Below are positions 33,151 to 41,746 of a DNA stretch of 64,000 nt, one piece after another. Location of the stretch: NCBI GenBank assembly GCA_944389065.1, contig CALXKZ010000090.1, positions 1-64,000 on the forward strand, in the 5' to 3' direction. The stretch's first letter is position 1. Each line of letters begins with the position of its first letter. Made by a program: the position numbers and the translations under genes. The DNA comes from an uncultured Spirochaetaceae bacterium (lineage in GTDB: Bacteria; Spirochaetota; Spirochaetia; Sphaerochaetales; Sphaerochaetaceae). The notes under the pieces were generated by a model, which was not told where the DNA came from, ran no database searches, and worked only from the letters and a program-made list of their open reading frames with translations.

Positions 33151-34869
33151 ATGCGCATACTCCATATAGCCCTGGATAGTGGAACATATGAAGACATCGA
33201 TGCTGGTGAATATGGCAATAGCTCTGCACTTGAGCTTGGTCTTAAGCTCTATGACAAGTTCCTTGCAGATGATCCTGTTGTGATATCTGCACCATCTGCT
33301 GAGAGCATTGCTTTCCGAGGATCAGCATTCTTTTCCATAATCTACCGTTCCCCTGTGACATCCAGGCGGACTGCAGCTTTTTCAAATCTCTCACCTGGAT
33401 ATTCTCTTTACAGACTGGGATTCGGCTCTATTGTGATAACAGGAAGAGCAAGACGGCTTTCTGCCATTGCGCTTTCAGCTTCCGGGGCCTCGGTCATTTC
33501 TGCTGAGAGATTGGCAGGGATGAGTGCCGCAGGGTTCGGTTCGGCATTTGCTGACAGCAGCACGGATTCCTATCTTGCCATAGGAAGGGCAGGAGAGAAC
33601 GGGGTTGTCTATGCTTCTCTTCTTTCCGATGGCATGGAGATTCCTTCCGATGGGCTGGGGTATCTCTTCGGAGCCAGGAATCTGAAAGGAATATCGATGC
33701 CATGCTTCCGCCGTTCCTCATCAGAAAAGAGCGTCAGTCCGTATGATAGGAAGACGGAAAGATCCAAGGCCATAAGAACACTCAGAATTGAGGGAAGCTG
33801 CCGGATGATTGATAGCGCTCTTCGTCTTGGATGGCTTCCGGTGTATGGCTATAGAGACCGTTTTGATCCAAGGGCGTATTTCCTGGATGGCAAGGCTCTC
33901 ATGGACAGATACGGTATTCTTCCCCATAGCTGTAATGACTGCATCGTATCATGCTTGAGGAAAACCCAGGATGGTGCCTCGCTTCCGGACTGGAGGGATT
34001 CTGCATTCCTTGGCGCAAATCTTGGTTTCTTTTCTCCCGAGAGCGTAAAGAAACTCCGCGATGCTGCGATAGAGGAAGGTCTTGATATAGTTTATCTGAG
34101 TTCCGTGCTCCATGAGCTTTCAAAGACAGATGATCCGATGCTTCCTTCTCTCAGAGGCAAGGGCGCTGAGGACTATGCCAGGATAATCCATATGATAGGG
34201 AGCGGAAGTGATTATAGCAGAAAGCTGACAAAGGGAATCCTTGGAGATATCAGATGCGAGGATGGAAGGGCTGTTCCTTCGGATCTCAGGGGATCTTTCC
34301 CTGATGCGATAGCCGCAGCATTCTCGTTTCCTGTCCTTCCTCTGGTTTCCGACTATCTGCCAAAGACTCCGCTTTCTCCTGAATCCAGCGCTATCATGGC
34401 ACTATATGAGAGCGTCTTTTCCCTTTATCTTCTTTCCTTGGGATATTCACCGTTCCCTGCTATCGTTTCCTGGTTCGGAAGATTCCCCTTCATAATATTC
34501 CGGTTCCCGATGGCTTTAAGGATTGCTGCACTGTCATTCAGGGCATATGGGAAAAAGAGCAGGGAGATGCTGGAAAAAGGCCTTGAGCTTCTTGATGCTC
34601 TGAGCCTCAGAGAGCCAGAGAAGCTTCCGGAGCGCTTTCTTTCTGATTTCAATGGACGGACTGTCCCCGCTGCCCGCCTTTTCTCATACTATCGCACAGA
34701 GCGCATGGCGCTGGAAGAACGCTGCCGTAAGATTCATAAGAAGGAGAGCGTGCGGAAGAAGTCAAGGGATAGAAGAGATAGAAGGGAGATCCCGGATTCT
34801 GTCAGCAGCGCAGCAGAAGGACCTTCTGAAGATCGCGGGCGCGAAGGGGATCCCGGATTGCATATATAG
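33151..34869 (+). CDS. Aldehyde:ferredoxin oxidoreductase-like protein
   Basis: A 572-aa divergent member of the AFOR family, whose classical members bind a tungsto-bispterin and a 4Fe-4S cluster. The N-terminal domain keeps the layout ILxxxLDSG, then FFSIIYRSPVTSRRTAAFSN (partial family pattern), YSLYRLGFGSIVITG and DGLGYLFGARNLK. A CX2CX3C motif (CNDCIVSC, ~residue 265) is present. The fourth cluster cysteine, normally in an LGxCxF segment ~200 residues later, is not found (LYESVFSLYLL instead). The tail is Arg/Asp-rich and overlaps the convergent phosphodiesterase gene by 136 bases. Activity is uncertain. Confidence 0.72.
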   Translation: MRILHIALDSGTYEDIDAGEYGNSSALELGLKLYDKFLADDPVVISAPSAESIAFRGSAFFSIIYRSPVTSRRTAAFSNLSPGYSLYRLGFGSIVITGRARRLSAIALSASGASVISAERLAGMSAAGFGSAFADSSTDSYLAIGRAGENGVVYASLLSDGMEIPSDGLGYLFGARNLKGISMPCFRRSSSEKSVSPYDRKTERSKAIRTLRIEGSCRMIDSALRLGWLPVYGYRDRFDPRAYFLDGKALMDRYGILPHSCNDCIVSCLRKTQDGASLPDWRDSAFLGANLGFFSPESVKKLRDAAIEEGLDIVYLSSVLHELSKTDDPMLPSLRGKGAEDYARIIHMIGSGSDYSRKLTKGILGDIRCEDGRAVPSDLRGSFPDAIAAAFSFPVLPLVSDYLPKTPLSPESSAIMALYESVFSLYLLSLGYSPFPAIVSWFGRFPFIIFRFPMALRIAALSFRAYGKKSREMLEKGLELLDALSLREPEKLPERFLSDFNGRTVPAARLFSYYRTERMALEERCRKIHKKESVRKKSRDRRDRREIPDSVSSAAEGPSEDRGREGDPGLHI

Positions 34870-35225
34870 ATTCCATTCTTCATCTCAAGGCAGGGCACAT
34901 GAGTATGGCCTGAGATGAATATATCACCTGGATTGAGAAGGAAATCATCATAGTACAGTCTGTCTCCATGCGTTACTATGATTCTCCTCCCGTAGGCTTT
35001 AAGTTCCAGCGAAAGCGGCGGAAAGGGAATACTCCCGTACTCGTAGAATCTGTCACAGTTTCCCCGTACCGATCTCAGCGATGAATAGAATGCGGCATTC
35101 TCCTCGTCTGGGCACTGATCTCCGGCGGAGATTATCATTTCCGGTCTGTATTTTCCGATAGCATCCCTGAGAAGCTTTATGCCTTCCGAGCTACCATGGA
35201 TATCTGATGTTATGAGAATCGGCAT
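34734..35225 (-). CDS. YfcE/MJ0936-type metallophosphoesterase
   Basis: A 163-aa calcineurin-like phosphodiesterase. The metal motifs appear in order: SDIHG (residues ~7-11), a GDQ motif (~36), RGNCD (~55), THGD (~88) and SGHTHVP (~107). The start at 35225 follows a -10 (CATTAT) with a six-base gap, and fits the family start MxILITSDIHG. The 3' part overlaps the end of the AFOR-like gene on the other strand. Substrate unknown. Confidence 0.9.
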   Translation of the reverse strand: MPILITSDIHGSSEGIKLLRDAIGKYRPEMIISAGDQCPDEENAAFYSSLRSVRGNCDRFYEYGSIPFPPLSLELKAYGRRIIVTHGDRLYYDDFLLNPGDIFISGHTHVPCLEMKNGIYICNPGSPSRPRSSEGPSAALLTESGISLLSLLSLDFFRTLSFL

Positions 35226-35231
35226 ACAGAG

Positions 35232-35260
35232 ATAATGCACCGGATTGCGATTGTTGCCAA
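35232..35260 (-). promoter_or_regulatory. Promoter of the phosphoesterase gene
   Basis: Minus-strand TTGGCA (35260-35255), 17-bp spacer, CATTAT (35237-35232), six bases before the ATG at 35225. Its -35 overlaps that of the divergent lipase promoter. Confidence 0.6.
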
Positions 35261-35282
35261 TATCCTGCCCTCCGGCTAGAAT
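35254..35282 (+). promoter_or_regulatory. Promoter of the lipase-YihY operon
   Basis: TTGCCA (35254-35259), 17-bp spacer, TAGAAT (35277-35282). Transcription would start near 35289, leaving a short leader with GAGAGGTG before the ATG at 35300. Confidence 0.62.
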
Positions 35283-35299
35283 TGTGCTGAGAGGTGACT

Positions 35300-36223
35300 A
35301 TGGAGGAAAGAACGCTTATACTTCCGGATGGGCATCCGCTGTTCTTCAGGGTATGGAATACCGAGAACGCAAAGGCAACGCTCCATATTCTTCATGGCAT
35401 GGCCGAGCATAGTGCCAGATATGATCATTTCGCACGTTATATGAACTCTCTTGGTTTCGTTGTCTATGCTCAGGACCATCGTGGACATGGATGCACCAAG
35501 GCAGAGGATGAGAAGGGCTGGTTTTCAGAGCATGACGGCTGGAAGCTTGTATGCTCCGACTCATGGGCTCTCGATAAGCTCATTTCCCAGGAACACCAGT
35601 ACCTGCCTCATTTCCTCATGGGCCATTCAATGGGATCATTTATGGCAAGAAGCGTTCTTGGAATGCATCCTGATGCATTCGATGCCGTCATCATCATGGG
35701 TACAGGTGCTTCTCAGGGAATAATCGGCAGGATCGGACGTATGATTGCAAAGCATAATGCTGCTGTTTCAGGAGGCAGGATGCCCGATGAGAAGATGAAC
35801 GTCCTTGCATTCGGAAGCTATGCAAAGCATTTTCCTGGGGAAGGCAATTTCGGCTGGCTGACAAAGGATAAGGCAGAGGTCAGGAAGTATGAGGATGATC
35901 CCCTTTGCGGTTTCACATGCTCTTCTGCGTTCTTCATGGATCTGCTTGAGGGAATCGAGATGGCCAACGACAGGAAGCTGGCAGAGAATATAAGCAATGA
36001 TCTTCCTATGCTCATCATCTCAGGAGAAGATGATCCTGTAGGAGGTTATGGCAAAGGAGTAAGGAAGGTACATAAGCTTTACAAGGATGCGGGACTCAGT
36101 CCGCGCTTGAAGCTTTTCCCGAAAGACAGGCATGAGCTTCTCAATGAGACAGACAGAGAAGCTGTAATGGATGAAATAGGCGCATTCTGCCAGGATGTGC
36201 TCCGGAGGATCGATGAAGAGTAA
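35300..36223 (+). CDS. Alpha/beta hydrolase, monoacylglycerol lipase-like
   Basis: A 307-aa serine hydrolase of the lysophospholipase/monoglyceride lipase group (Hydrolase_4). The oxyanion HG motif is in LHGMAEHS (~37), the nucleophile elbow is GHSMGS (~110), the Asp is in SGEDDPVG (~245) and the His is in DRHELLNE (~275). The ATG at 35300 is preferred over a GTG six bases earlier, because AGAGGTG precedes it. The next gene starts inside its 3' end. Confidence 0.9.
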   Translation: MEERTLILPDGHPLFFRVWNTENAKATLHILHGMAEHSARYDHFARYMNSLGFVVYAQDHRGHGCTKAEDEKGWFSEHDGWKLVCSDSWALDKLISQEHQYLPHFLMGHSMGSFMARSVLGMHPDAFDAVIIMGTGASQGIIGRIGRMIAKHNAAVSGGRMPDEKMNVLAFGSYAKHFPGEGNFGWLTKDKAEVRKYEDDPLCGFTCSSAFFMDLLEGIEMANDRKLAENISNDLPMLIISGEDDPVGGYGKGVRKVHKLYKDAGLSPRLKLFPKDRHELLNETDREAVMDEIGAFCQDVLRRIDEE

Positions 36224-37451
36224 TATCTTCCATGGATTCACACAGTGGTGGGCTGATTATCTGAAGGTTGCCCTGACAGCATTCCGCGGCATGGGGCGGG
36301 ACAATGTGATGATGATCTCTTCCGGCATGGTCTATTCGACGCTGATTGCGCTCATTCCATGTCTGACATTCCTTGTTGCATTCTTATCGGTCTTCGGCGT
36401 TCTCCAGCCATTCATGGATTTCATAACGGAATTCCTTGTGGATGTCTTCGGATCCGATACGGGGCATCAGCTTGCTGATTATATCTCTCTGTTCTCTTCG
36501 AATGCGATGTCGCTTGGAGTAGTAGGCCTTGTATCATTCATCATCACGGGGATTCTCCTTGTCGACAAGATCTATGTCTCGATCAATCAGATATTCCATA
36601 CCCGTCCCAGTACCGGTGCGATGAGAAGATTCTCATCCTTCCTCACTTTCCTCATAGTCCTTGCTTTCCTGATAGTAGCATCATTCGCACTTCAGACAAT
36701 GGTTAGGAATACGTTTTCACGTATTGCTATCGGGCATGGGCCTCCTGGAAGCATGGGACGGCTTCTATCCTCTTCGTTTGTGATCTGGCTGTTTCTTTTC
36801 CTGCTATATAAAGCAGTTCCGGCAGCGAAGATAAGAACGTCTTCCGCATCCATCGGTGCAATTACAGGACTCGTGGCTCTTTTAATAGCGACAAGCATAC
36901 TGCAGGGTGTGACAGGGATGATGGTCTCGTATTCTGTTATCTATGGATCCCTTGCCTCTGTTTTCATTGCCCTCCTGTATCTTTACGTCTGCTGGTTCAT
37001 AATCTTCTTCTCTGCTGAGATGGTCTATATCCATCAGTTCCGGCCTGACAAAACAATTATCATAGGCCATACCAGACCTCCTGTGATGCAGGTGGCAGAG
37101 GCGGTGAATATGCTTCTGCTGATTGCGCAGAAGTACAGATCAGGGGATGGGGCGATGTCACTTAAGGAGCTCATGCGCCGTCTGGGAGTCCCTTCTGCGA
37201 CTCTTGTGTCCTATCTTGCTGATTTCGAGGATGCGAAGATGGTGATGGCTGTGAATACCCGGCGTTCTTCCTTCGTTCCCGCACGTCCGCTGGACCAGAT
37301 TACGGTGAAGGATGTTATTGTTGTAGTGTGCGGAAGTGTCACGAGCGATGATGTTGAGACGCTCGGGGATGCTGTTGCGATGGATTTCCTCGATAAAGGA
37401 ACCCGGGACACAGCTAGCATTACTATAGAGAATCTACTGGAGAGACTATGA
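36213..37451 (+). CDS. YihY/BrkB family membrane protein
   Basis: A 412-aa inner-membrane protein of the YihY/virulence factor BrkB family (UPF0761). Six helices occupy residues ~30-290, including the conserved ALIPCLTFLVA near 40 and GSLASVFIALLYLYVCWFII near 260. The cytosolic C-terminal part (~300-412) looks like a winged helix (LKELMRRLGVPSATLVSYL). The ATG at 36213 has GGAGG five bases before it. Function in the family is unsettled; it was once wrongly called RNase BN. Confidence 0.9.
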   Translation: MKSNIFHGFTQWWADYLKVALTAFRGMGRDNVMMISSGMVYSTLIALIPCLTFLVAFLSVFGVLQPFMDFITEFLVDVFGSDTGHQLADYISLFSSNAMSLGVVGLVSFIITGILLVDKIYVSINQIFHTRPSTGAMRRFSSFLTFLIVLAFLIVASFALQTMVRNTFSRIAIGHGPPGSMGRLLSSSFVIWLFLFLLYKAVPAAKIRTSSASIGAITGLVALLIATSILQGVTGMMVSYSVIYGSLASVFIALLYLYVCWFIIFFSAEMVYIHQFRPDKTIIIGHTRPPVMQVAEAVNMLLLIAQKYRSGDGAMSLKELMRRLGVPSATLVSYLADFEDAKMVMAVNTRRSSFVPARPLDQITVKDVIVVVCGSVTSDDVETLGDAVAMDFLDKGTRDTASITIENLLERL

Positions 37452-37909
37452 TACTTGATCGCAATTCCACTGAAATGGATATGGATGCATTCCAGACAAT
37501 CGTGAGACCTGACTCTGCCGTGATAAAGCGCTATAAGGCTGGAGATATAGAGATGAGGATACATCGGAGACCACAGCTGTCGTCCGAGTCTGCAGTCATT
37601 GATGTTCCTCTGGCTGTTACAGCATATATTGGTGGAAGATACCTTTTTGAGGCTGCTCTTGAGCGTGATGATCTCAGGGCAATGGCCCCGCTTATGGGAG
37701 TCTCCCTCAAAGAACTCCAGGCCGATTATGGCGTAAGGGGGTTCTATGGCCCGATGCATGTAAGCATGTACGGAGAGGGAAGCAAGGAAAGCCTTGGCGA
37801 GTATCATGGCATCGATAAAGAGGAGAGCATGATAGAATTCCTTCTTTCAGTTGTCCTCGATACCTTTGATGAGATTGCAGAGCCTGAGGAGATTCAGAAT
37901 CCAAGATAG
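37448..37909 (+). CDS. Unrecognised cytoplasmic protein
   Basis: A 153-aa acidic protein with no signal peptide, membrane helix or cysteine motif. It overlaps the YihY stop by 4 bases (ATGA) and has GGAGAG before the start, so it belongs to the same operon. Its last 16 bases overlap the convergent ccdA. No family could be assigned. Confidence 0.65.
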   Translation: MILDRNSTEMDMDAFQTIVRPDSAVIKRYKAGDIEMRIHRRPQLSSESAVIDVPLAVTAYIGGRYLFEAALERDDLRAMAPLMGVSLKELQADYGVRGFYGPMHVSMYGEGSKESLGEYHGIDKEESMIEFLLSVVLDTFDEIAEPEEIQNPR

Positions 37910-38580
37910 AGCATATAAAGGCCGAGCGCCAGCACGGAAATCCCAAGTACGGCATTGAGCGCCGCAGAAACCCTATGCATCTTCTCCGATCTTCCAAGCT
38001 TTCTGATGAGAGATGGAGAGAAGCCCAGTATAAGCGAAAGTGAAGCAGATCCAAGCGCGTATAGGAGCATCAGCAGGATTCCTTTTGCCATAGTGCCTTC
38101 TGCTGCGATGACTGTCAGAAGCGCGATTATGACAGGAGTGGAGCATGGTGAGGAGAAGATTCCGCCGAGGATTCCCGCAATGAGTGCGCCAGGGTATCCT
38201 CTCCTTTTATTCATGGCAGAAAGATATGTTGAAGGGACGATGCTGAAGATCCCGAGTATCTGCAGAGACATAAGCGTCATCAGTGCTCCTAGGATCAGAT
38301 ACCAGATCTTTCCTGCATTTCCTATGAGATTCCCGATCAGAGCAGCTGCTGCTCCGAATGCTGTGAATGTGACTGCTAGTCCAATTGAATATACGACTGA
38401 GAGGCGGAATGCCTTTGCGGGGGATTCCTCTCCTCCAACGTATGCAAGCACAAGAGGAAGCTGTGAGAGAGAGCAAGGCGTGACTGCTGTGATTATGCCT
38501 GCTGCAAGGGCGACAAGAGGCGCGGATATCCCACCACGGGATATCAGGTCAGCCATATCCCTGAGAATGCTTTCAATCAC
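37894..38580 (-). CDS. ccdA: CcdA-family transmembrane thiol reductant transporter
   Basis: A 228-aa membrane protein with six helices, of the CcdA/DsbD-beta family that passes electrons across the membrane through two cysteines. The conserved cysteines lie in TAVTPCSLSQLPL (~37) and FSSPCSTPVIIALL (~140). The GTG start has AGGAAG upstream and overlaps the thioredoxin gene's 3' end by 8 bases. It would reduce the membrane-anchored thioredoxin encoded just upstream. Confidence 0.92.
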   Translation of the reverse strand: MIESILRDMADLISRGGISAPLVALAAGIITAVTPCSLSQLPLVLAYVGGEESPAKAFRLSVVYSIGLAVTFTAFGAAAALIGNLIGNAGKIWYLILGALMTLMSLQILGIFSIVPSTYLSAMNKRRGYPGALIAGILGGIFSSPCSTPVIIALLTVIAAEGTMAKGILLMLLYALGSASLSLILGFSPSLIRKLGRSEKMHRVSAALNAVLGISVLALGLYMLYLGF

Positions 38581-39106
38581 TTACGACTTCCTCTATGAGC
38601 GCTTCAAGCTCTTCTCTGGTAAGATAGCCTTCATGTATGGTCATCACATGCTCTCCTGTATTCCTGTCCGAATAGAGTATGTAGGACAGGGGCTCATCCT
38701 CTGATGGCCTGAAAGGCTTGCCATTTTCTTCAAATACTGCAATTGTAGGCGTCACACGGATCGGAAAGTATGCCGCGGCTTCCTTATTCTCCCCTAGATC
38801 GATATATCGTATGGAGATATCATCATGGGCGCGGTGAAGCTCCTCGAGATCCGGCATCATCCTCAGACAAGGCTGGCAGTAATCCTCTCCTATGACGATT
38901 ATCATAGGAGTTTCGGAAGAGGTGATCATATCTGGAGAGAAACTGTGTATCTCAAGGCTTTCCCTTCCGCTTTGAAGCACACCAGCATTCTCATCTATCG
39001 TTTCCTGGACCAGGGATATGCTCCCTTCATTCTTTATGAAATATACTGCAGCGATGAGAATCGCAATGATTATGATAGCTGCTGCTCTGATCAGTCTTTT
39101 ATCCAT
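38573..39106 (-). CDS. Membrane-anchored thioredoxin-like protein
   Basis: A 177-aa protein with one N-terminal membrane anchor (residues ~5-25) and an extracytoplasmic thioredoxin fold with active site CQPC (~76-79) and the cis-Pro in RVTPTIAVF (~115). Cotranscribed with ccdA, it is likely the periplasmic reductase partner. No RBS; TAGAAT ends six bases before the ATG. Confidence 0.9.
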   Translation of the reverse strand: MDKRLIRAAAIIIIAILIAAVYFIKNEGSISLVQETIDENAGVLQSGRESLEIHSFSPDMITSSETPMIIVIGEDYCQPCLRMMPDLEELHRAHDDISIRYIDLGENKEAAAYFPIRVTPTIAVFEENGKPFRPSEDEPLSYILYSDRNTGEHVMTIHEGYLTREELEALIEEVVSD

Positions 39107-39112
39107 ATAGGG

Positions 39113-39118
39113 ATTCTA
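39113..39118 (-). promoter_or_regulatory. -10 hexamer of a leaderless promoter (thioredoxin-ccdA)
   Basis: Minus-strand TGC-TAGAAT ends six bases before the ATG at 39106. Confidence 0.6.
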
Positions 39119-39125
39119 GCATGTT

Positions 39126-39160
39126 ATCGGATACAAATGAAACAAGCCGCATTAAGCGGC
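39126..39160 (-). terminator. Intrinsic terminator after the alcohol dehydrogenase
   Basis: Minus-strand stem GCCGC/GCGGC (39160-39156 with 39150-39146), 5-base loop, followed by a T-rich tail (TTGTTTCATTTGT). Confidence 0.72.
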
Positions 39161-39186
39161 CTGTCGGTATTGCATATATGTAGAAA

Positions 39187-40407
39187 TCAGGCTGTTTCAC
39201 CTTTCTTCCTGCTCTTTGCCTCTACCATCTTGTAGAATATCCTGAGCTCGTTCTTATCCATCAGCATCGGAACAGGGTAGAGAGGATTGGCTTCCTTTGC
39301 TGCATATTCTGAGAGTTCTTCGATATCCTCATCTTTTATCTCAGGAAGCTCTGAAGGGATCTTCATATCCTTCTCCATCTTCCGGATTGCAATAATGAAT
39401 GATTCTGCCTTGTCCTTACAGCTTTCGCCTTTGATGCCGGCTGCATCTGCAAGAGCGGCGAGCTTTTTCCATGCGCTCTCCCCATAGTATTCAAGAACAT
39501 GTGGAAGGAGCACTGCATTTGCAAGTCCATGCGGTGTGTTGTATTTGCCTCCAAGGGAGTGCGCAACAGCATGGACATAACCTACATATGACTTGGTGAA
39601 TGCTGCGCCTGCAAGATAAGCCGCACGGAGCATTCCTCTTCTTGCCTCCATATCAGAACCATTCCTGTAGGCTCTTGGAAGGTATCTGAATATAAGCGAG
39701 ACAGCTTCGATAGCCTCTTTTCTTGTCTCCTTCGTAGTTGATCTTCCTATGAAAGCCTCAACTGCATGCGTCAGAGCATCAAGCCCTGTAGATGCGGTGA
39801 TCGAAGCAGGAAGGCTTTTTGTATTCTCCGGATCCAGAAGAGCATAGCGTGGAATGAGAGGAAAGCTGTTTATTGGATATTTATGCCTTGTCCTGCTGTC
39901 CACAATCACAGAAGCCAGCGTCGTCTCGCTTCCTGTTCCTGCGGTTGTAGGCACAGCAATGAGAAGAGGAATCCTTCTCAGAACCTTGAGAATGCCTTCC
40001 ATCTTCGACAGTGGCTTTCTGGGATATGCAATCCTAGCACCTACTGCCTTAGCTGCATCAATTGATGAACCACCGCCGAAACCGATTATCGCCTCGCATC
40101 TTTCGCTGAGATAGAGGCTTCTTGCTTCCTCTACATTGTCGGTTGTCGGGTTTGCCACTGTTTTATCATATACAGCCAGCTTGATTCCGCATTCCCTCAG
40201 CGAATCTTCAAGCGGCTTTGTTATTCCAAGTCCTCTGATTGAACTGTCAGTCACAAGAAGAACAGCTTTTATTCCTTTCCCTTTGAGAAGAGCTGTAAGC
40301 TCATCCTTCGATGAAAGAATCTCTGGTTTCCTGTATGGAAGGAAAGGTATCGCAATCCTGAATGCAGTCTGGAATGCCCTGCAGTATATTTTCCTCAGCA
40401 TGTTCAT
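39187..40407 (-). CDS. Iron-containing alcohol dehydrogenase
   Basis: A 406-aa group III alcohol dehydrogenase. NAD-binding GGGSSIDAAKAV is at ~113, PTTAGTGSETT at ~153, and the metal region follows with TGLDALTHAVEAF (~210) and the His of YVHAVAHSLGGKYNTPHG (~275). Family members range from butanol to lactaldehyde and glycerol dehydrogenases; the substrate cannot be set. A promoter lies only ten bases before the ATG, so the leader is about 3-4 bases. Confidence 0.92.
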   Translation of the reverse strand: MNMLRKIYCRAFQTAFRIAIPFLPYRKPEILSSKDELTALLKGKGIKAVLLVTDSSIRGLGITKPLEDSLRECGIKLAVYDKTVANPTTDNVEEARSLYLSERCEAIIGFGGGSSIDAAKAVGARIAYPRKPLSKMEGILKVLRRIPLLIAVPTTAGTGSETTLASVIVDSRTRHKYPINSFPLIPRYALLDPENTKSLPASITASTGLDALTHAVEAFIGRSTTKETRKEAIEAVSLIFRYLPRAYRNGSDMEARRGMLRAAYLAGAAFTKSYVGYVHAVAHSLGGKYNTPHGLANAVLLPHVLEYYGESAWKKLAALADAAGIKGESCKDKAESFIIAIRKMEKDMKIPSELPEIKDEDIEELSEYAAKEANPLYPVPMLMDKNELRIFYKMVEAKSRKKGETA

Positions 40408-40417
40408 AACAGCAATG

Positions 40418-40446
40418 TTTCTAACACTTTGTGCTTAAAGCGTCAA
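40418..40446 (-). promoter_or_regulatory. Promoter of the alcohol dehydrogenase gene
   Basis: Minus-strand TTGACG (40446-40441), 17-bp spacer, TGT-TAGAAA (40423-40418). The transcript would have a leader of only a few bases. Confidence 0.65.
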
Positions 40447-40496
40447 TAAAAACAAAATAACAATAATTGTAATTATGCATGGGAGGGCATGATAAT

Positions 40497-40955
40497 CTAT
40501 TCAAGCAGCACTACAGCTTCAGCCTTTATTGCCTTGCCTTCTCCTACTGGCCCAAGCCCTTCTGCGGTCTTCGCCTTCACAGAGATCCTGTCTATGTCAA
40601 TCTCAAGGGCATCTGCAATTGATTTCCTTATTTCATTGATATGATCTCTGAGCTTCGGCTTTTCGAGAGTGACTACTGAGTCTATGTTTATGATCTTTGC
40701 CCCAGTCTGGTTCTGGATGGACTTCAGCATTGCGATACTGTCCATATCCTTTGTGAAGTCCTTATTGTCAGGGAAGTACATGCCTATATCGCCTTTGGCA
40801 GAGGCTCCCAGGATCGCATCGATTATAGCATGCAGAAGAACATCGCCATCTGAGTGAGCCTCTTCTCCCTTGTCATAAGGGATCTCAATGCCTCCGATCA
40901 TAAGACGGCGGCCTTCAGATAGCCTGTGGATATCATTGCCGAAGCCTATTCTCAT
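40497..40955 (-). CDS. ispF: 2-C-methyl-D-erythritol 2,4-cyclodiphosphate synthase
   Basis: A 152-aa MECDP synthase of the non-mevalonate isoprenoid pathway. The zinc motif GNDIHRL (residues ~5-11), HSDGDVLLHA (~34-43) and FPDNKDF (~61) are present. Its ATG overlaps the ispD stop by 4 bases, as the third gene of carD-ispD-ispF. Confidence 0.96.
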   Translation of the reverse strand: MRIGFGNDIHRLSEGRRLMIGGIEIPYDKGEEAHSDGDVLLHAIIDAILGASAKGDIGMYFPDNKDFTKDMDSIAMLKSIQNQTGAKIINIDSVVTLEKPKLRDHINEIRKSIADALEIDIDRISVKAKTAEGLGPVGEGKAIKAEAVVLLE

Positions 40956-41746
40956 TCCGCTCCACCTTCCGCCATCAGCTCCCTCATTCTTCTTGATGCT
41001 TCTGCGCTCTTTCTCCCTTTCTCTCTTGCCTCTGCATATTCCTCTATCTGCTTCTCAGCATCCGGGATATCCGAAAGGAATGTTATCTTCGTATTTTCCC
41101 TTGATCCAGGAACGACTGTGCAGCTGTATCCTGCTTTCATGAAGACTTCCGCGTCATCATCGGCCTCAGGAAAAGCAAATGAATCATATGCATCCATCAG
41201 CTCTCTGGCGCGGAATATCTGCGGGGTCTGTACTGTTATGAGTCCGTTTCTATCCACGGTCCCTGATATCATGCCATCCATGCCGATACGCCTTACTGCA
41301 TCTGTTACAGAGAGCGCGGGGACGGCTCCGCCTGCGACCGTAGCAGCTGCAAGGACGCGGATGATGAGACGCGGATCGATGTATGGCCTTGCCCCATCAT
41401 GGATTGCTATATATTCATAATTGCATGGAATCTCCGACAGCTTCTCCAGAGCAAGTCTCACCGATTCCTTTCTTGTGACTCCTCCCGGGACTATCATCAG
41501 AGGGATTGTGGCTATATCTATTAGATCCTCAAGCGCAACAACCGTTTCATCCTCAGAGCCTTCTGGGCATGTGATGATCACGCATGAGAGTCCTGGCGTA
41601 TCATAGAATGCCTTGGCTGCTTTGTAGAGCACTGTGTGTCCATCTATTGACAGATACTCTTTCTTTACTTTTTCCTTCATGTCCCCGGAAAAACGGACAG
41701 AGGAACCTGCTGCCGTTATTATTGCTGCAAATGGCGGTATACTCAT
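40952..41746 (-). CDS. ispD: 2-C-methyl-D-erythritol 4-phosphate cytidylyltransferase
   Basis: A 264-aa IspD. It shows AAIITAAGSSVRFSG at the N-terminus (CTP-binding loop), VPGGVTRKESVRLAL (~85), the IHDGARP motif (~118) and TVQTPQIFRA (~170). The C-terminus has an extra Ala/Glu/Arg-rich helix of about 25 residues. It overlaps carD upstream and ispF downstream by 4 bases each. Confidence 0.95.
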   Translation of the reverse strand: MSIPPFAAIITAAGSSVRFSGDMKEKVKKEYLSIDGHTVLYKAAKAFYDTPGLSCVIITCPEGSEDETVVALEDLIDIATIPLMIVPGGVTRKESVRLALEKLSEIPCNYEYIAIHDGARPYIDPRLIIRVLAAATVAGGAVPALSVTDAVRRIGMDGMISGTVDRNGLITVQTPQIFRARELMDAYDSFAFPEADDDAEVFMKAGYSCTVVPGSRENTKITFLSDIPDAEKQIEEYAEAREKGRKSAEASRRMRELMAEGGAE

